NCBI RefSeq assembly: GCF_902806445.1 | Contig: NZ_LR760298.1 | Coordinates: 1,612,001 to 1,676,000 of the forward strand | Length of the DNA stretch: 64,000 bases | Reading direction: 5' to 3' | Source of the DNA: Listeria sp. PSOL-1 | Lineage (GTDB): Bacteria > Bacillota > Bacilli > Lactobacillales > Listeriaceae | Shown here: in pieces, positions 9,577 through 20,379 of the stretch | Layout of the letters: every line of letters starts with the position of its first letter | How positions within the stretch are numbered: position 1 is the stretch's first letter | Made by a program: the position numbers and the translations under genes | Notes under the pieces: generated by a model | What the model saw: only the letters and a program-made list of their open reading frames with translations | Database searches by the model: none | What the model was told of the DNA's origin: nothing

Positions 9577-9625
9577 GGATAGCCTTGTCAGTGGATAACC
9601 TTTTTAATAAGAAAGGCTATCCACT
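9577..9625. terminator. Bidirectional terminator with alternative pairings
   Basis: GGATAGCCTT (9577-9586) pairs with AAGGCTATCC (9613-9622). The overlapping AGTGGATA (9590-9597) can instead pair with TATCCACT (9618-9625), with CCTTT/AAAGG inside. The T-rich tail is on the speG side (reading leftward), so it best terminates speG, and it also separates the converging cbpA-like gene. Confidence 0.6.
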
Positions 9626-9639
9626 AATCATATGGCTAA

Positions 9640-10137
9640 TTATTGATTCCAATTTCTTTTTAATAGCCCCATAAAGTAACTATCCCGGTACTCGCCTTTC
9701 ATATAAAACTGTTCAATCATTGTCCCTTCGATTTGAAAACCTAGTTTTTGATAAATATGAATGGCTCCTTTATTTTCAATATCCACATATAGATAAATTT
9801 TATGCAAATTAAGTATTTGAAAAGCATAATTTATCCCTTGCTCCATTGCTTTTTGCGCCAAACCTTTTCCTTGATAATCTTCTTTAATAATCACTTGAAT
9901 TTCACAATTACGATGAATGTAATTAATTTCAACCAGTTCAATCACTCCAGCAAAGCTTTTGTTTTCAATAATAACAAAACGGCGCTCTGATTCATCATAA
10001 ATGTGTTTTAGATATAAGCTTTTGAGCTCACTTAAAGATTCATAGGGCTCTTCAAACCAATAAGCCATAATATGCAATCGATTGTTTAATTTATGAATAT
10101 CAAGCAAATCATCTTCTTCCAGTGCACGAATATACAT
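9640..10137 (-). CDS. speG: Spermidine N-acetyltransferase
   Basis: GNAT-fold enzyme that moves acetyl from acetyl-CoA to spermidine or spermine, detoxifying polyamines in the cytosol. The 165 residues match SpeG closely: YWFEEPYESLSELKSLY and DESERRFVIIENKSFAGV near the N-terminus, the acetyl-CoA loop YQGKGLAQKA, then AIHIYQKLGFQIEG and YRDSYFMGLL at the C-terminus. A GAGGA ribosome site precedes the ATG. It is a single gene, convergent with the CBS gene. A repeat element lies upstream of it. Confidence 0.9.
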   Translation of the reverse strand: MYIRALEEDDLLDIHKLNNRLHIMAYWFEEPYESLSELKSLYLKHIYDESERRFVIIENKSFAGVIELVEINYIHRNCEIQVIIKEDYQGKGLAQKAMEQGINYAFQILNLHKIYLYVDIENKGAIHIYQKLGFQIEGTMIEQFYMKGEYRDSYFMGLLKRNWNQ

Positions 10138-10228
10138 TCTTTGTCCTCACTTTCTTTTCGTATTATTACTAGCTTATGCTTTTCCACTCAGATGATCAAC
10201 AAAAAGGAGTTTGGGCATGCACAAACTA

Positions 10229-10380
10229 AATCGACGGCAAGCGTTCGCATTTAAAAAGTTTGCCAGATTTCCGGTTCTCACGTACAATCGTACGCTCCGA
10301 TTCTAGCAAACTTTTTAAATAAAAACGCTTTCTATCGATTTGTCGTGTTCGAACTGTAGCACCTACGCTATATTTTTTAA
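10229..10380 (+). repeat. Intergenic hairpin repeat, copy A
   Basis: Long copy of the interspersed element: left flank TCGACGGCAAGCG, stem TTAAAAAGTTTGC (10251-10263) with GCAAACTTTTTAA (10306-10318), core GGTTCTCACGTAC (repeated in copies B and C), right flank AACGCTTTCTATCGATTTG and GTTCGAACTGTAGCACC, ending in a T run. It fills the gap between the HdeD gene stop and the speG start. Confidence 0.8.
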
Positions 10381-10390
10381 ACAAGTCCTA

Positions 10391-10918
10391 CTATTTCATT
10401 TTACTTGTAAAGAAAAAGGTGGCAATTGCGCCAAGACCTTCTATAACGAAAAACAGACCAACAATAATAGCAATGCCAATCGCACTGACAAGCGGATTGA
10501 TCATTGCAATAATTCCTAGAATGATTCCTAAAATCCCAACGACTAGTAGAAAACCCCAGCCACTAGCTTGATAATCTCTAGCACTAAATGCGCCAACTGT
10601 ACGCATAATGCCAGTAAAGAGAATCCAGATTGTAAATATTAGAACAAGCGTTGCCGCACCGACAACCTGGTTTGATAAAAGAAAGATACCTAATAGCAAC
10701 GATAAAATCCCGTTAGCTAATACCCATCCTGAAACATGTTGGCTACTTCGATCAGAAAAATATGTAACCGTCTGAAAAACACCTGATATTAAAAGGATCG
10801 TAGCAATAAAAACGTTAAGTGCAAGTAAAGATGCTACTGGGTTCCACATTAGCCAAAAACCAAGGCCAACCATCAAAATCCCCATAATTAATATTAAAAT
10901 TCTCGTCAAGTTCTTCAC
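10391..10918 (-). CDS. HdeD family membrane protein (DUF308)
   Basis: A 175-residue integral membrane protein with about six hydrophobic helices and the internal repeat typical of HdeD/DUF308 proteins, for example LLSGVFQTVTYF-like and GWGFLLVVGILGIILG segments. Enterobacterial HdeD is linked to acid resistance; the biochemical role is unknown. The start is GTG at 10918, supported by GGAAGGG seven bases upstream. A SigB-type promoter lies at 10957-10982, so it is probably part of the general stress response, as I recall for Lmo0596. Copy A of the repeat follows its stop. Confidence 0.8.
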   Translation of the reverse strand: MKNLTRILILIMGILMVGLGFWLMWNPVASLLALNVFIATILLISGVFQTVTYFSDRSSQHVSGWVLANGILSLLLGIFLLSNQVVGAATLVLIFTIWILFTGIMRTVGAFSARDYQASGWGFLLVVGILGIILGIIAMINPLVSAIGIAIIVGLFFVIEGLGAIATFFFTSKMK

Positions 10919-10956
10919 CTTAAAACCCTTCCTTTCCTTCTGTCTATGCTATTTAA

Positions 10957-10982
10957 ATACCCTTTACTCGCCCTTTTAAAAC
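10957..10982 (-). promoter_or_regulatory. SigB-type promoter of the HdeD gene
   Basis: On the - strand GTTTTA (10982-10977), 14 bp, GGGTAT (10962-10957). This fits the Listeria/Bacillus SigB consensus GTTT-N13-15-GGGWAW and lies about 40 bp before the GTG start. Confidence 0.75.
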
Positions 10983-11002
10983 GCTAAATGTAGGATAAGT
11001 GA

Positions 11003-11031
11003 TTGACAATTATATCAATTCAACGTATTAT
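11003..11031 (+). promoter_or_regulatory. SigA promoter of the metX leader
   Basis: TTGACA (11003-11008), 17 bp, TATTAT (11026-11031), with the SAM riboswitch starting about 20 bp downstream. Confidence 0.8.
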
Positions 11032-11051
11032 AAATGTAATTTAATCGTTTT

Positions 11052-11151
11052 CTTATCAAGAAAGGTGGAGGGACTGGCCCGATGAAGCCTTAGCAACCGA
11101 AATTTATTTCACGGTGCTAATTCCAGCAGAAATTTTTTCTGAAAAGATAAG
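11052..11151 (+). promoter_or_regulatory. SAM-I (S-box) riboswitch upstream of metX
   Basis: P1 pairs CTTATC (11052-11057) with GATAAG (11146-11151). The interior holds the conserved S-box blocks GGTGGAGGGACTGGCCCGAT, AGCAACC and GGTGCTAATTCCAGCAG. S-adenosylmethionine binding would favour the terminator at 11181 and switch metX off when methionine is plentiful. Confidence 0.95.
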
Positions 11152-11180
11152 TTGGTACAATTCTATGCTGCAAAATTTGT

Positions 11181-11217
11181 CCCTTCTGGTATCTTTCCAG
11201 AGGGGCTTTTTATTTTA
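11181..11217 (+). terminator. Riboswitch terminator
   Basis: CCCTTCTGG (11181-11189) pairs with CCAGAGGGG (11197-11205), followed by CTTTTTATTTT. It is the expression platform of the preceding SAM-I riboswitch. Confidence 0.9.
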
Positions 11218-11235
11218 TAAAAAGGATGTGAAAAT

Positions 11236-12351
11236 ATGGGATTAAAACAAGTAGTGTTGTTTGAAGAAACGCCATTTATTCTTGAAAATGGTGCGAAATT
11301 AACTGAAGTCATGATCGGCTATGAAACATACGGAATTTTAAATAAAACAGGGGATAATGTTATTTTATTAGAGCATGCGTTGACAGGAACTGCACATGCA
11401 GCTAAACACTTTGCAGAAGATGAAGCTGGTTGGTGGGATTCTTATATTGGACCTGGTAAAGCGCTTGATACAACAAAATATTTTATTATTTGTACGAATG
11501 TATTTGGCGGGTGTAGTGGCACAACTGGTCCTTCTTCTCTCAACCCTAAAACAGGAAAAGCTTTTCGGCTAACTTTTCCCGGGTTTAGTATAAAAGATAT
11601 CATTCGACTACAGCGTGAGCTACTAACAGCTTTAGAGATTCGGCATCTTATCGCGGTTATCGGCGGCTCAATGGGTGGTATGCAGGCAACACAGTGGGCG
11701 ATTGATTATCCTGACATAACTGACACAGCGATTAATATTGCTTCGCCACTTGCAGCCGGTCCTGACGCAATTGGTTATAATTTGATTATGCGTATGGCCA
11801 TTTTAAATGATCCAGATTTTAACGAAGGAAATTATGATGGGCAACCAGAAGGCGGACTGGCCACTGCTCGAATGATAGGAATGATGACTTACCGAACAAG
11901 TGAGCTCTTTTCTAAACGCTTCAAACGCTTTACTGTTAGCGAAAGTTCTCCTTCTGCATTTTCTAAAGAGCACTTTCAAGTTGAATCGTATTTACATTAT
12001 CAAGGCGATGCTTTTGTTGAACGCTTTGATGCGAATAGCTATTTATTTTTAACTAAAGCGATCGATTTATTTGATGTTACTGTGCCAAGAAGTGGAGAAA
12101 TTTCATGTTGTGAGACCATTCGAATCCCCTACCTAATGATTGGTATTACAAGCGATCAACTATTCCGGATTCACGATTTACGCCGTCATCATAATGTGCT
12201 AAAAGCGGCTCAAGTTCCAGTCACATATGTTGAGGTTGATTCAGAATACGGACACGATGCTTTTTTAGTAGAAGAAGAGACAAGTAAATTTGCTAATTTA
12301 ATCACGGACTTTTTAAAGGAGCATGAAAAACAGCCTGATCTACTTTATTAA
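11236..12351 (+). CDS. metX: Homoserine O-acyltransferase MetX
   Basis: Alpha/beta-hydrolase-fold enzyme activating homoserine by acylation (acetyl-CoA in most members, succinyl-CoA in some) at the first step of methionine synthesis. The 371 residues include [14 protein letters not shown] (about 88-101), the nucleophile elbow GGSMGGMQ with Ser145, and the C-terminal catalytic YGHDAFL. A ribosome site AAAGGATG precedes the ATG. It is regulated by the SAM-I riboswitch. The sulfhydrylase gene metY, which neighbours it in L. monocytogenes as I recall, is not adjacent here. The stop overlaps the convergent methyltransferase gene by four bases. Confidence 0.92.
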   Translation: MGLKQVVLFEETPFILENGAKLTEVMIGYETYGILNKTGDNVILLEHALTGTAHAAKHFAEDEAGWWDSYIGPGKALDTTKYFIICTNVFGGCSGTTGPSSLNPKTGKAFRLTFPGFSIKDIIRLQRELLTALEIRHLIAVIGGSMGGMQATQWAIDYPDITDTAINIASPLAAGPDAIGYNLIMRMAILNDPDFNEGNYDGQPEGGLATARMIGMMTYRTSELFSKRFKRFTVSESSPSAFSKEHFQVESYLHYQGDAFVERFDANSYLFLTKAIDLFDVTVPRSGEISCCETIRIPYLMIGITSDQLFRIHDLRRHHNVLKAAQVPVTYVEVDSEYGHDAFLVEEETSKFANLITDFLKEHEKQPDLLY

Positions 12352-12947
12352 GCTTTTTCAGCAATTAACGAAAACAACGAGGCATCTTGGTTCATAAACA
12401 TTTTTTCTCCATGATAGAAGGTTCTTGACTGGATGTTTTTAAAACCTATTTTTTCAAGTGTTATCTGGAGATCTTGTTGTCGAAAGCCATTATGTACCCG
12501 GTCAGATGGGACATTAGGATTTTTATCAAAGTCGACAATAATCAGTTTTCCAGATTGGCTTAAGGTGTGCAAGATATTTCTTAAAAGCGCTTTGATTTCT
12601 TTTACATGCAAAAGGACTTGTGACATGAATAGATAATCTGTGTGTAAATTGTCCGATACATTTTGGCTTAAATCCGTGACTAAAGTCTTCGCGTTTGTTA
12701 TGTTCTGATCAGTAATTTTTTTATTTACTTGTTCAATCATTTGTTTGGCAATATCGATCATGATTAGCTCCTTAAATTCAGTAGCAAGCTGTAAACCGAC
12801 GAGGCCTGTTCCTGTGCCAAAGTCAATCGCTTTTTTCGTTTTGGATTCTGGGCCAAGGTAATGCTTGATTTCATTTGCGATTTGACTTGCGATATAGATA
12901 CGTTCTTCTGTGTCGTATTTTTTAGCCATTTGATCAAAAATAGTCAT
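12348..12947 (-). CDS. Class I SAM-dependent methyltransferase
   Basis: A 199-residue cytosolic methyltransferase with motif [16 protein letters not shown] around residues 40-54, the acidic motif [13 protein letters not shown], and a post-motif region LIIVDFDKN. The substrate is not evident. GAGGTGAG gives a good ribosome site before the ATG. It is convergent with metX, the stops overlapping by four bases. Confidence 0.82.
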   Translation of the reverse strand: MTIFDQMAKKYDTEERIYIASQIANEIKHYLGPESKTKKAIDFGTGTGLVGLQLATEFKELIMIDIAKQMIEQVNKKITDQNITNAKTLVTDLSQNVSDNLHTDYLFMSQVLLHVKEIKALLRNILHTLSQSGKLIIVDFDKNPNVPSDRVHNGFRQQDLQITLEKIGFKNIQSRTFYHGEKMFMNQDASLFSLIAEKA

Positions 12948-13025
12948 GTATTCTCACCTCAAAATTACCGTATCAAACTTTGTCTTGTTTCGTCAATCAA
13001 TGCGTGTTTTAAGCGCAAGCAAACA

Positions 13026-13051
13026 GCACAGCTACTCTTTTATAGCTGTGC
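13026..13051. terminator. Hairpin between the beta-glucoside operon and the methyltransferase
   Basis: GCACAGCTA (13026-13034) pairs perfectly with TAGCTGTGC (13043-13051). It follows the GH1 stop, although the T tract on that side is poor. Confidence 0.5.
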
Positions 13052-13082
13052 CGAGAAGCTATTTTCATCTAATTAAAAGCAT

Positions 13083-15328
<2,246 letters not shown>

Positions 15329-15343
15329 TTCCTTCGACCTCCA

Positions 15344-16690
15344 TTAAGCTTGGACTCCTTCAGCCTTTATTTCTTCAGCAGTTTCTTTTTCTTTATTTGC
15401 TTCTGCTGCAAGTTCTAATTCATATTCTCTTTTGTCAGCGATTTTAACGAATGGATACCACATAACGATACTGATTAACATACAAATGACCAGTAAAATC
15501 GTGTAGTTTAGCCCACCAGCGAATGGCATTTTAATAAAAGTTGGTGTCGTCCAAGGTAGTAAACTCATCGTCGGATTCAAAGAGATTGGTAAAATCGTGG
15601 TTGCTAGAGCCCAAGTAACAAAACCTGCAATCAATTGTGTAAATACTTGCGGGATAAAGAAGATTGGATTCAAAATAATCGGCATCCCAAACATAACTGG
15701 TTCATTAATATTGAAAATCGATGGGACGAGTGATAATTTCCCTAATTGCTTCATTTTGGCAGACTTACTACGAATCATAAAGAAAGCAACAAACCCCATA
15801 AATCCTGCAGCATACATACCTGTGTAAATAACTGAAGGAATTAAATATGGCAAGTCTTGGCCTTTTTGGAAAGCCGAGATATTTGTTACCACCATTGTCA
15901 TACTAATCGCGCCTAAAGGTCCTTGTAAAACAGCATTATGGATACCGAAGAACCAAAGCACTGCTAATAGTTCCACAATAATGATAATCGATAAGGGGCT
16001 TGCGACTAATGAATTGAGTGGCGCATTAATGACATCAATAAAGAATTGAAAGACTGAACCTGAAGCAGTTAAACCAAACAATACGCGTATTACAAACATG
16101 ATAACAAAAATAATGGTGACTCCAAAGACAGGAGCTAGGGATTGGGTAACCATTGGGGGCACACTATCAGGTAATTTGATCATGATGTTTTTCTTAGATA
16201 AGTAAGCATAGAAGCGAGTGACTAACAACGCAATCAGCATACCGATAAAGAGACCTTGCCCACCTAAGAAATCAAGGCGCAATGCTCCAATCGTCGAATC
16301 TACTGCATGACCATCTTTCATTGCTGTCGTTACAATCGTTTGAGGCATTAGCATGACAAAACTTGCTAATGAAATAATGGCTGAGTTTCGTTCGTTTGTC
16401 TCTAATTGTTTGGCATAAGAAAAGGCCAAGCTATAAACAACGTATAGCGAGAAAACACCCATAGCACCATTGGTAATTGCTTCAACATGTGGATAAACAC
16501 CAATCGACTTTAGGTAATTAATCCACCCAGGAAAAGGAAAATTCCCAATAATGGTGATCAAAGCGACGCCAAGTGTAATCGGACTAGTACGGATGAAACC
16601 TTCCATTAACGCGGCTAGAACTTTGTTTTGTTGCAACTTTTGGGATAACGGCAATAATTTACTACTTAAAAATGATTCTAATTTTTGCAT
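15344..16690 (-). CDS. PTS EIIC component, lactose/cellobiose family
   Basis: A 448-residue membrane transporter with about ten hydrophobic segments. The N-terminal LLPLSQKLQQNKVLAALMEG and the region SIFNINEPVMFGMPIILNP are hallmarks of the Lac-family EIIC that translocate cellobiose, lichenan or chitobiose products. Only EIIC is encoded: EIIA and EIIB are absent from the operon and would have to be supplied in trans. It lies 12 bp after the GH3 gene in the same transcript. Confidence 0.9.
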   Translation of the reverse strand: MQKLESFLSSKLLPLSQKLQQNKVLAALMEGFIRTSPITLGVALITIIGNFPFPGWINYLKSIGVYPHVEAITNGAMGVFSLYVVYSLAFSYAKQLETNERNSAIISLASFVMLMPQTIVTTAMKDGHAVDSTIGALRLDFLGGQGLFIGMLIALLVTRFYAYLSKKNIMIKLPDSVPPMVTQSLAPVFGVTIIFVIMFVIRVLFGLTASGSVFQFFIDVINAPLNSLVASPLSIIIIVELLAVLWFFGIHNAVLQGPLGAISMTMVVTNISAFQKGQDLPYLIPSVIYTGMYAAGFMGFVAFFMIRSKSAKMKQLGKLSLVPSIFNINEPVMFGMPIILNPIFFIPQVFTQLIAGFVTWALATTILPISLNPTMSLLPWTTPTFIKMPFAGGLNYTILLVICMLISIVMWYPFVKIADKREYELELAAEANKEKETAEEIKAEGVQA

Positions 16691-16702
16691 GATAACACTC
16701 CC

Positions 16703-18910
16703 CTATTTTTTATAGACCAAAGTAACGGAACTTTCTTCCCCAGTGACATCTAAATAAAACTGATAACTTCCTTCTTCAACAAACTGAGTTCCTGTATTGT
16801 CAAAGAAAGCTAAATCAGGAATCACTAAATGCATTTTCAATTGTTTTTCTTCTTTTCCAGCAAGATGGATAATTTGGCTAGTAATCAGCCTTCTTTCAGG
16901 TCTCACGATACTAGCGGAAGCCTGATGAAGATAAATATGCGCTACTGTATTTGCCTCAAAATCAGATAAATTCTTAATTTGACAGAGCAATTCTATTTGC
17001 TGATTCACGATTTCTCCGGATAAAAGCTTACTAGCAAATTTAGCGTAACTTTCACCAACACCGAATTTGAAGAGTGGCTCATTCCTTTCATCAATATATT
17101 TTGAAACAAAACGATCCGAATGACTACTACTTGCTAATGGGCGGCCCGTAGTGTATTGTGCATGGTAAATCGGAATTTGACCTTCATTTCTTGGGAAAGT
17201 CATCGATAAACGCGCAGAAGGACTCGTTTTTCCTGACAATAGATTAGCAATACCAATTCCTCCCATAATTCCCGGATACCAAACTAATAGTAAGCTATCA
17301 AAATAATCGACAATATCCGTTAGCACTAATGGGCGGCCCGTATATAATATGCCAACAATGGGTTTGCCTGTCTGCTTTAATTTTTCCAGAAGATTCATTT
17401 GCTTTTCTGGTAAACGTAAACGTGTTTTTGAAGCGCCTTCACCACTTTCTAAAAACTGTTCTCCGATCGTCAAAATAATGATGTCTGCTTTTTCAGCGAT
17501 CGTAATAGCTTCTGTTACTAGTTTTTCTGGATCTTCAATGGAGCCATTCAACCTTTCGATCCCTTTTTTCAAAGGCCCAAAAGGTTCATAAGAATCAAAG
17601 AGATTATAGCCTTTTGCAAACGTTAACTGATCAGCATCAAATTGTTCTAGCATCCCTTCTTTTAAAGTTACAGTATCTTGTGGCTTTCCACTGACTGACG
17701 CCCAAAATCCTAATGTCAAACGGCTTTCACCATAAGGACCAATTACCGCAATAGCTTGCCCTTTCTCAAGTGGCAAACTTCCTTGATTTTTTAGTAAGAC
17801 ACAACTTTTTTCTACTAATTCAATGGCAACTGACTTGGCTTCATCAGTTAAAACTTCTCCTGTGTTAACTTCATTCAATCCACGATAAGGATTTTCAAAT
17901 AGTCCTAATTTATTTTTAAGAACTAAAATACGCCAAACTGCTTCATCTAATAATGCCATGAACTCAGGTTCTTCCACTAGCTGTGGTAAATGATTCGCAT
18001 AGATAGAAGTCATCATATCTAAATCTACTCCAGCCAATAGTGCTTTTCTCGCTGCATCAACTTCATCTTTCGCATAGCCATGAGGAATCAATTCTTTCAC
18101 CGCAGCGTAATCAGAAACCAAAACACCTTCGAAACAGAAACGGTCACGCAAGATTTCCCGATTTAACCATTGATTTCCTGTAGCTGGAACGCCATTTAAT
18201 AAATTGAATGCTGTCATTACTAGCATCGTTTGCGACTCGATAGCTTCTTGATATGGCTGAAGATATTCGTTAAACAGGCGCTGATTAGACATATCTACTG
18301 TATTATATTCTCGTCCTGCTTCTGGTGCTCCGTAACCTGCAAAATGCTTGATACAAGCTGCGACATGATTTTTTGGCACCTGTTCTTGAACATCCCCTTG
18401 ATAACCAGTCACTACACTTCTAGCAAAACGTTTAGCTGTATAGACATCTTCACCAGGCGATTCCATCACACGACCCCAACGAGGATCACGCACTAAATCT
18501 AACATTGGTGAAAATAATACATGTAAACCACTTAAATAACTTTCCTTTGCAGTTAGCTCAGCAGCTTTTTGAATCAATCCAAAATCATAAGAGCCAGCTT
18601 GGGCTAAGGGCATTGGAAAAATCGTACGAAAGCCATAAATAACATCTGACATAAAGAGCATTGGAATTTTATGTTTACTTTTATTTAATGTATCTTTTTG
18701 TAACTGCTTCAATTTTTGAAAATCATTTACATTATAGATTGAACCAATTTCATAAATGTTTAAACTAGAAGATAGGCCTAATTCTTCCATAGGACCCGTA
18801 TTCATAACATCATTTTCGACAAGCAAACTCCCATTCAATTGTATCGTCTGGGCAATTTTTTCCGTTGTGGATAATTGCTCAAACAACTTTTGCAACTGTA
18901 CTTTTTTCAT
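16703..18910 (-). CDS. GH3 family beta-glucosidase, cytosolic
   Basis: The start at 18910 is chosen because AAAGGG lies at proper distance, while the ATG six bases earlier abuts it; this gives 735 residues. The (alpha/beta)8 domain contains KHFAGYGA and the nucleophile Asp267 in LVSDYAAVKEL; the second domain has WYPGIMGGIGIANLL; and a fibronectin-III-like domain closes the protein. No signal peptide is present, so it acts on imported oligosaccharides. It is first in the operon, downstream of an inverted repeat at 18926-18970. Listeria GH3 enzymes acting on sophorose-type sugars are known, but linkage specificity cannot be read here. Confidence 0.88.
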   Translation of the reverse strand: MKKVQLQKLFEQLSTTEKIAQTIQLNGSLLVENDVMNTGPMEELGLSSSLNIYEIGSIYNVNDFQKLKQLQKDTLNKSKHKIPMLFMSDVIYGFRTIFPMPLAQAGSYDFGLIQKAAELTAKESYLSGLHVLFSPMLDLVRDPRWGRVMESPGEDVYTAKRFARSVVTGYQGDVQEQVPKNHVAACIKHFAGYGAPEAGREYNTVDMSNQRLFNEYLQPYQEAIESQTMLVMTAFNLLNGVPATGNQWLNREILRDRFCFEGVLVSDYAAVKELIPHGYAKDEVDAARKALLAGVDLDMMTSIYANHLPQLVEEPEFMALLDEAVWRILVLKNKLGLFENPYRGLNEVNTGEVLTDEAKSVAIELVEKSCVLLKNQGSLPLEKGQAIAVIGPYGESRLTLGFWASVSGKPQDTVTLKEGMLEQFDADQLTFAKGYNLFDSYEPFGPLKKGIERLNGSIEDPEKLVTEAITIAEKADIIILTIGEQFLESGEGASKTRLRLPEKQMNLLEKLKQTGKPIVGILYTGRPLVLTDIVDYFDSLLLVWYPGIMGGIGIANLLSGKTSPSARLSMTFPRNEGQIPIYHAQYTTGRPLASSSHSDRFVSKYIDERNEPLFKFGVGESYAKFASKLLSGEIVNQQIELLCQIKNLSDFEANTVAHIYLHQASASIVRPERRLITSQIIHLAGKEEKQLKMHLVIPDLAFFDNTGTQFVEEGSYQFYLDVTGEESSVTLVYKK

Positions 18911-18925
18911 AAGCATCCCTTTCTG

Positions 18926-18970
18926 AAATCGCTTTCTATATACATTGATTATAAAAGGAAAAAGCGATTT
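18926..18970. promoter_or_regulatory. Inverted repeat and promoter of the beta-glucoside operon
   Basis: AAATCGCTTT (18926-18935) and AAAGCGATTT (18961-18970) are exact inverted repeats flanking the leftward -10 TATAAT (18953-18948). No good -35 is visible, as expected for an activator-dependent promoter. The left arm within TGAAATCGCTTTCT also resembles a CcpA cre site. The AraC regulator encoded divergently is the likely partner. Confidence 0.5.
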
Positions 18971-19025
18971 TTGATATAAAAAAACGTCGATTCATATCAA
19001 TTTATTAGTGTTATGAAAAAGCATT

Positions 19026-19034
19026 TGGTATAAT
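19026..19034 (+). promoter_or_regulatory. Extended -10 promoter of the AraC-type regulator
   Basis: TGGTATAAT (19026-19034) is an extended -10 about 50 bp before the regulator start. The -35 is weak. Confidence 0.5.
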
Positions 19035-19082
19035 AAACAAAAAATTATTAGTTGATTGCAACTGAGTAAGGAGTTTTTGAAA

Positions 19083-20258
19083 TTGAAGATTGACAGTGTC
19101 AAACATGTAATGGATCTTTTGTATCATAAGTATCTAATTCCTATGCTATTAGTTGACGAGCAAGGCAAATTACTCTATCCAGATAACTCTTGGGAAATAA
19201 AAAAGCCAATTCAACAATTCCTAAAACCAACAACTACTCAAAAAATCCAACTATATAATATGGGGAACTATTTATTTGCCTATTTCCGCTTTGAAATCAA
19301 TCAACAATTTTTTTATATGGTTGCCGGCCCTTGTGGTGCAATTGGTTCTAAAGAAAACTCCTGCACCTTCTTAGGTCATGAATACCATCATAAAATTCAT
19401 TACTCTAAAGAAGATAAATATTCATTTGAAGAGTTTGTCCATTTATTACACACCATTCTGACTCAGGAAACCATAGATAAGAAAAACTTTTGCTGGTTCT
19501 ATCAAAATGAAAAAGATAAAAAATCATTACAAACAGATATTAATTTAGAAAATAATCTCTATGATCGCCGAGTACATGAAACCACTTTTGATTCCTATCA
19601 CTTTGAACTACGGTATATTGACTATATTAAACGGAATGAACCAGAAAAAGTGACCTGGATCTTTAACAAAATGAAGGAAACCTATAAAGTTGCGCTCTCA
19701 CCATTTGAACTAGAAGGATTAAAACTAAAGTTTGCTGCTTTCGTAGCGATTGTTACGAGAATGGCTATTGAAGAAGGGGTCCCTATCAATCAAGCTTTTG
19801 GTCTATCTGATTCCTTGATTCAAGGGTTGGTCCATATTCACTCTGCTGAAGAATGTCTGCAATATATTAAAGAAGCAACTTTTCGTTTTATGGAATTACT
19901 ACACAATTATCCTCTAGCACATAAATCATTATTAGTTAAAACCATTGTTAATCATATAGATGGGCATTTATATGAGCGCATAACTGTAGATGAATTAGCA
20001 GTCATCGCTCAAAAACATAAGACTCATATATGCAGCCAATTCAAAAAAGAGATGGGTAAAACCATTCACACATTCATTCAAGAAAAGAAAATTGACGAAG
20101 CAAAGCACCTCCTTTTATTCACTGATTATTCCTGTGAAAAAATCAGTAATCTTTTGGCGTTCTCTAGTCAAAGTCATTTTATCCAAGTATTTAAGAAAAT
20201 TTCTGGTAGTACACCAAAAGAGTATAAAGATATTCACTATGCTCATTCCATTATTTAA
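19083..20258 (+). CDS. AraC family transcriptional regulator
   Basis: Probable activator of the divergent beta-glucoside operon. AAGGAG at 19068-19073 favours the TTG at 19083 (9-nt spacing), giving 391 residues; other TTG codons nearby are possible. The C-terminal 100 residues hold the two helix-turn-helix units of AraC proteins, with ERITVDELAVIAQ and SNLLAFSSQSHFIQVFKK followed by GSTPKEYK. The N-terminal 280 residues would be the sensor part, with no domain I can name. A stem repeat (20265-20317) follows the stop. Confidence 0.82.
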   Translation: MKIDSVKHVMDLLYHKYLIPMLLVDEQGKLLYPDNSWEIKKPIQQFLKPTTTQKIQLYNMGNYLFAYFRFEINQQFFYMVAGPCGAIGSKENSCTFLGHEYHHKIHYSKEDKYSFEEFVHLLHTILTQETIDKKNFCWFYQNEKDKKSLQTDINLENNLYDRRVHETTFDSYHFELRYIDYIKRNEPEKVTWIFNKMKETYKVALSPFELEGLKLKFAAFVAIVTRMAIEEGVPINQAFGLSDSLIQGLVHIHSAEECLQYIKEATFRFMELLHNYPLAHKSLLVKTIVNHIDGHLYERITVDELAVIAQKHKTHICSQFKKEMGKTIHTFIQEKKIDEAKHLLLFTDYSCEKISNLLAFSSQSHFIQVFKKISGSTPKEYKDIHYAHSII

Positions 20259-20264
20259 AAAATA

Positions 20265-20317
20265 AAAAGCGTTTGTATCGAAGAAGCCTGAAAGACTTCT
20301 TCAATACAAACGCTTTT
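20265..20317. repeat. Short hairpin related to the repeat family, copy G
   Basis: A 22-bp stem, 20265-20286 with 20296-20317 and one mismatch, loop CCTGAAAGA. The right half TCAATACAAACGCTTT plus the following CAATTTATC matches the right flank of the long repeats. It lies between the convergent araC-type gene and sufB and probably terminates both. Confidence 0.65.
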
Positions 20318-20379
20318 GCTCAATTTATCATATTTAAACTCTCTATTTTTTAAAACGCATGATAGCCCATATTGAGCAA

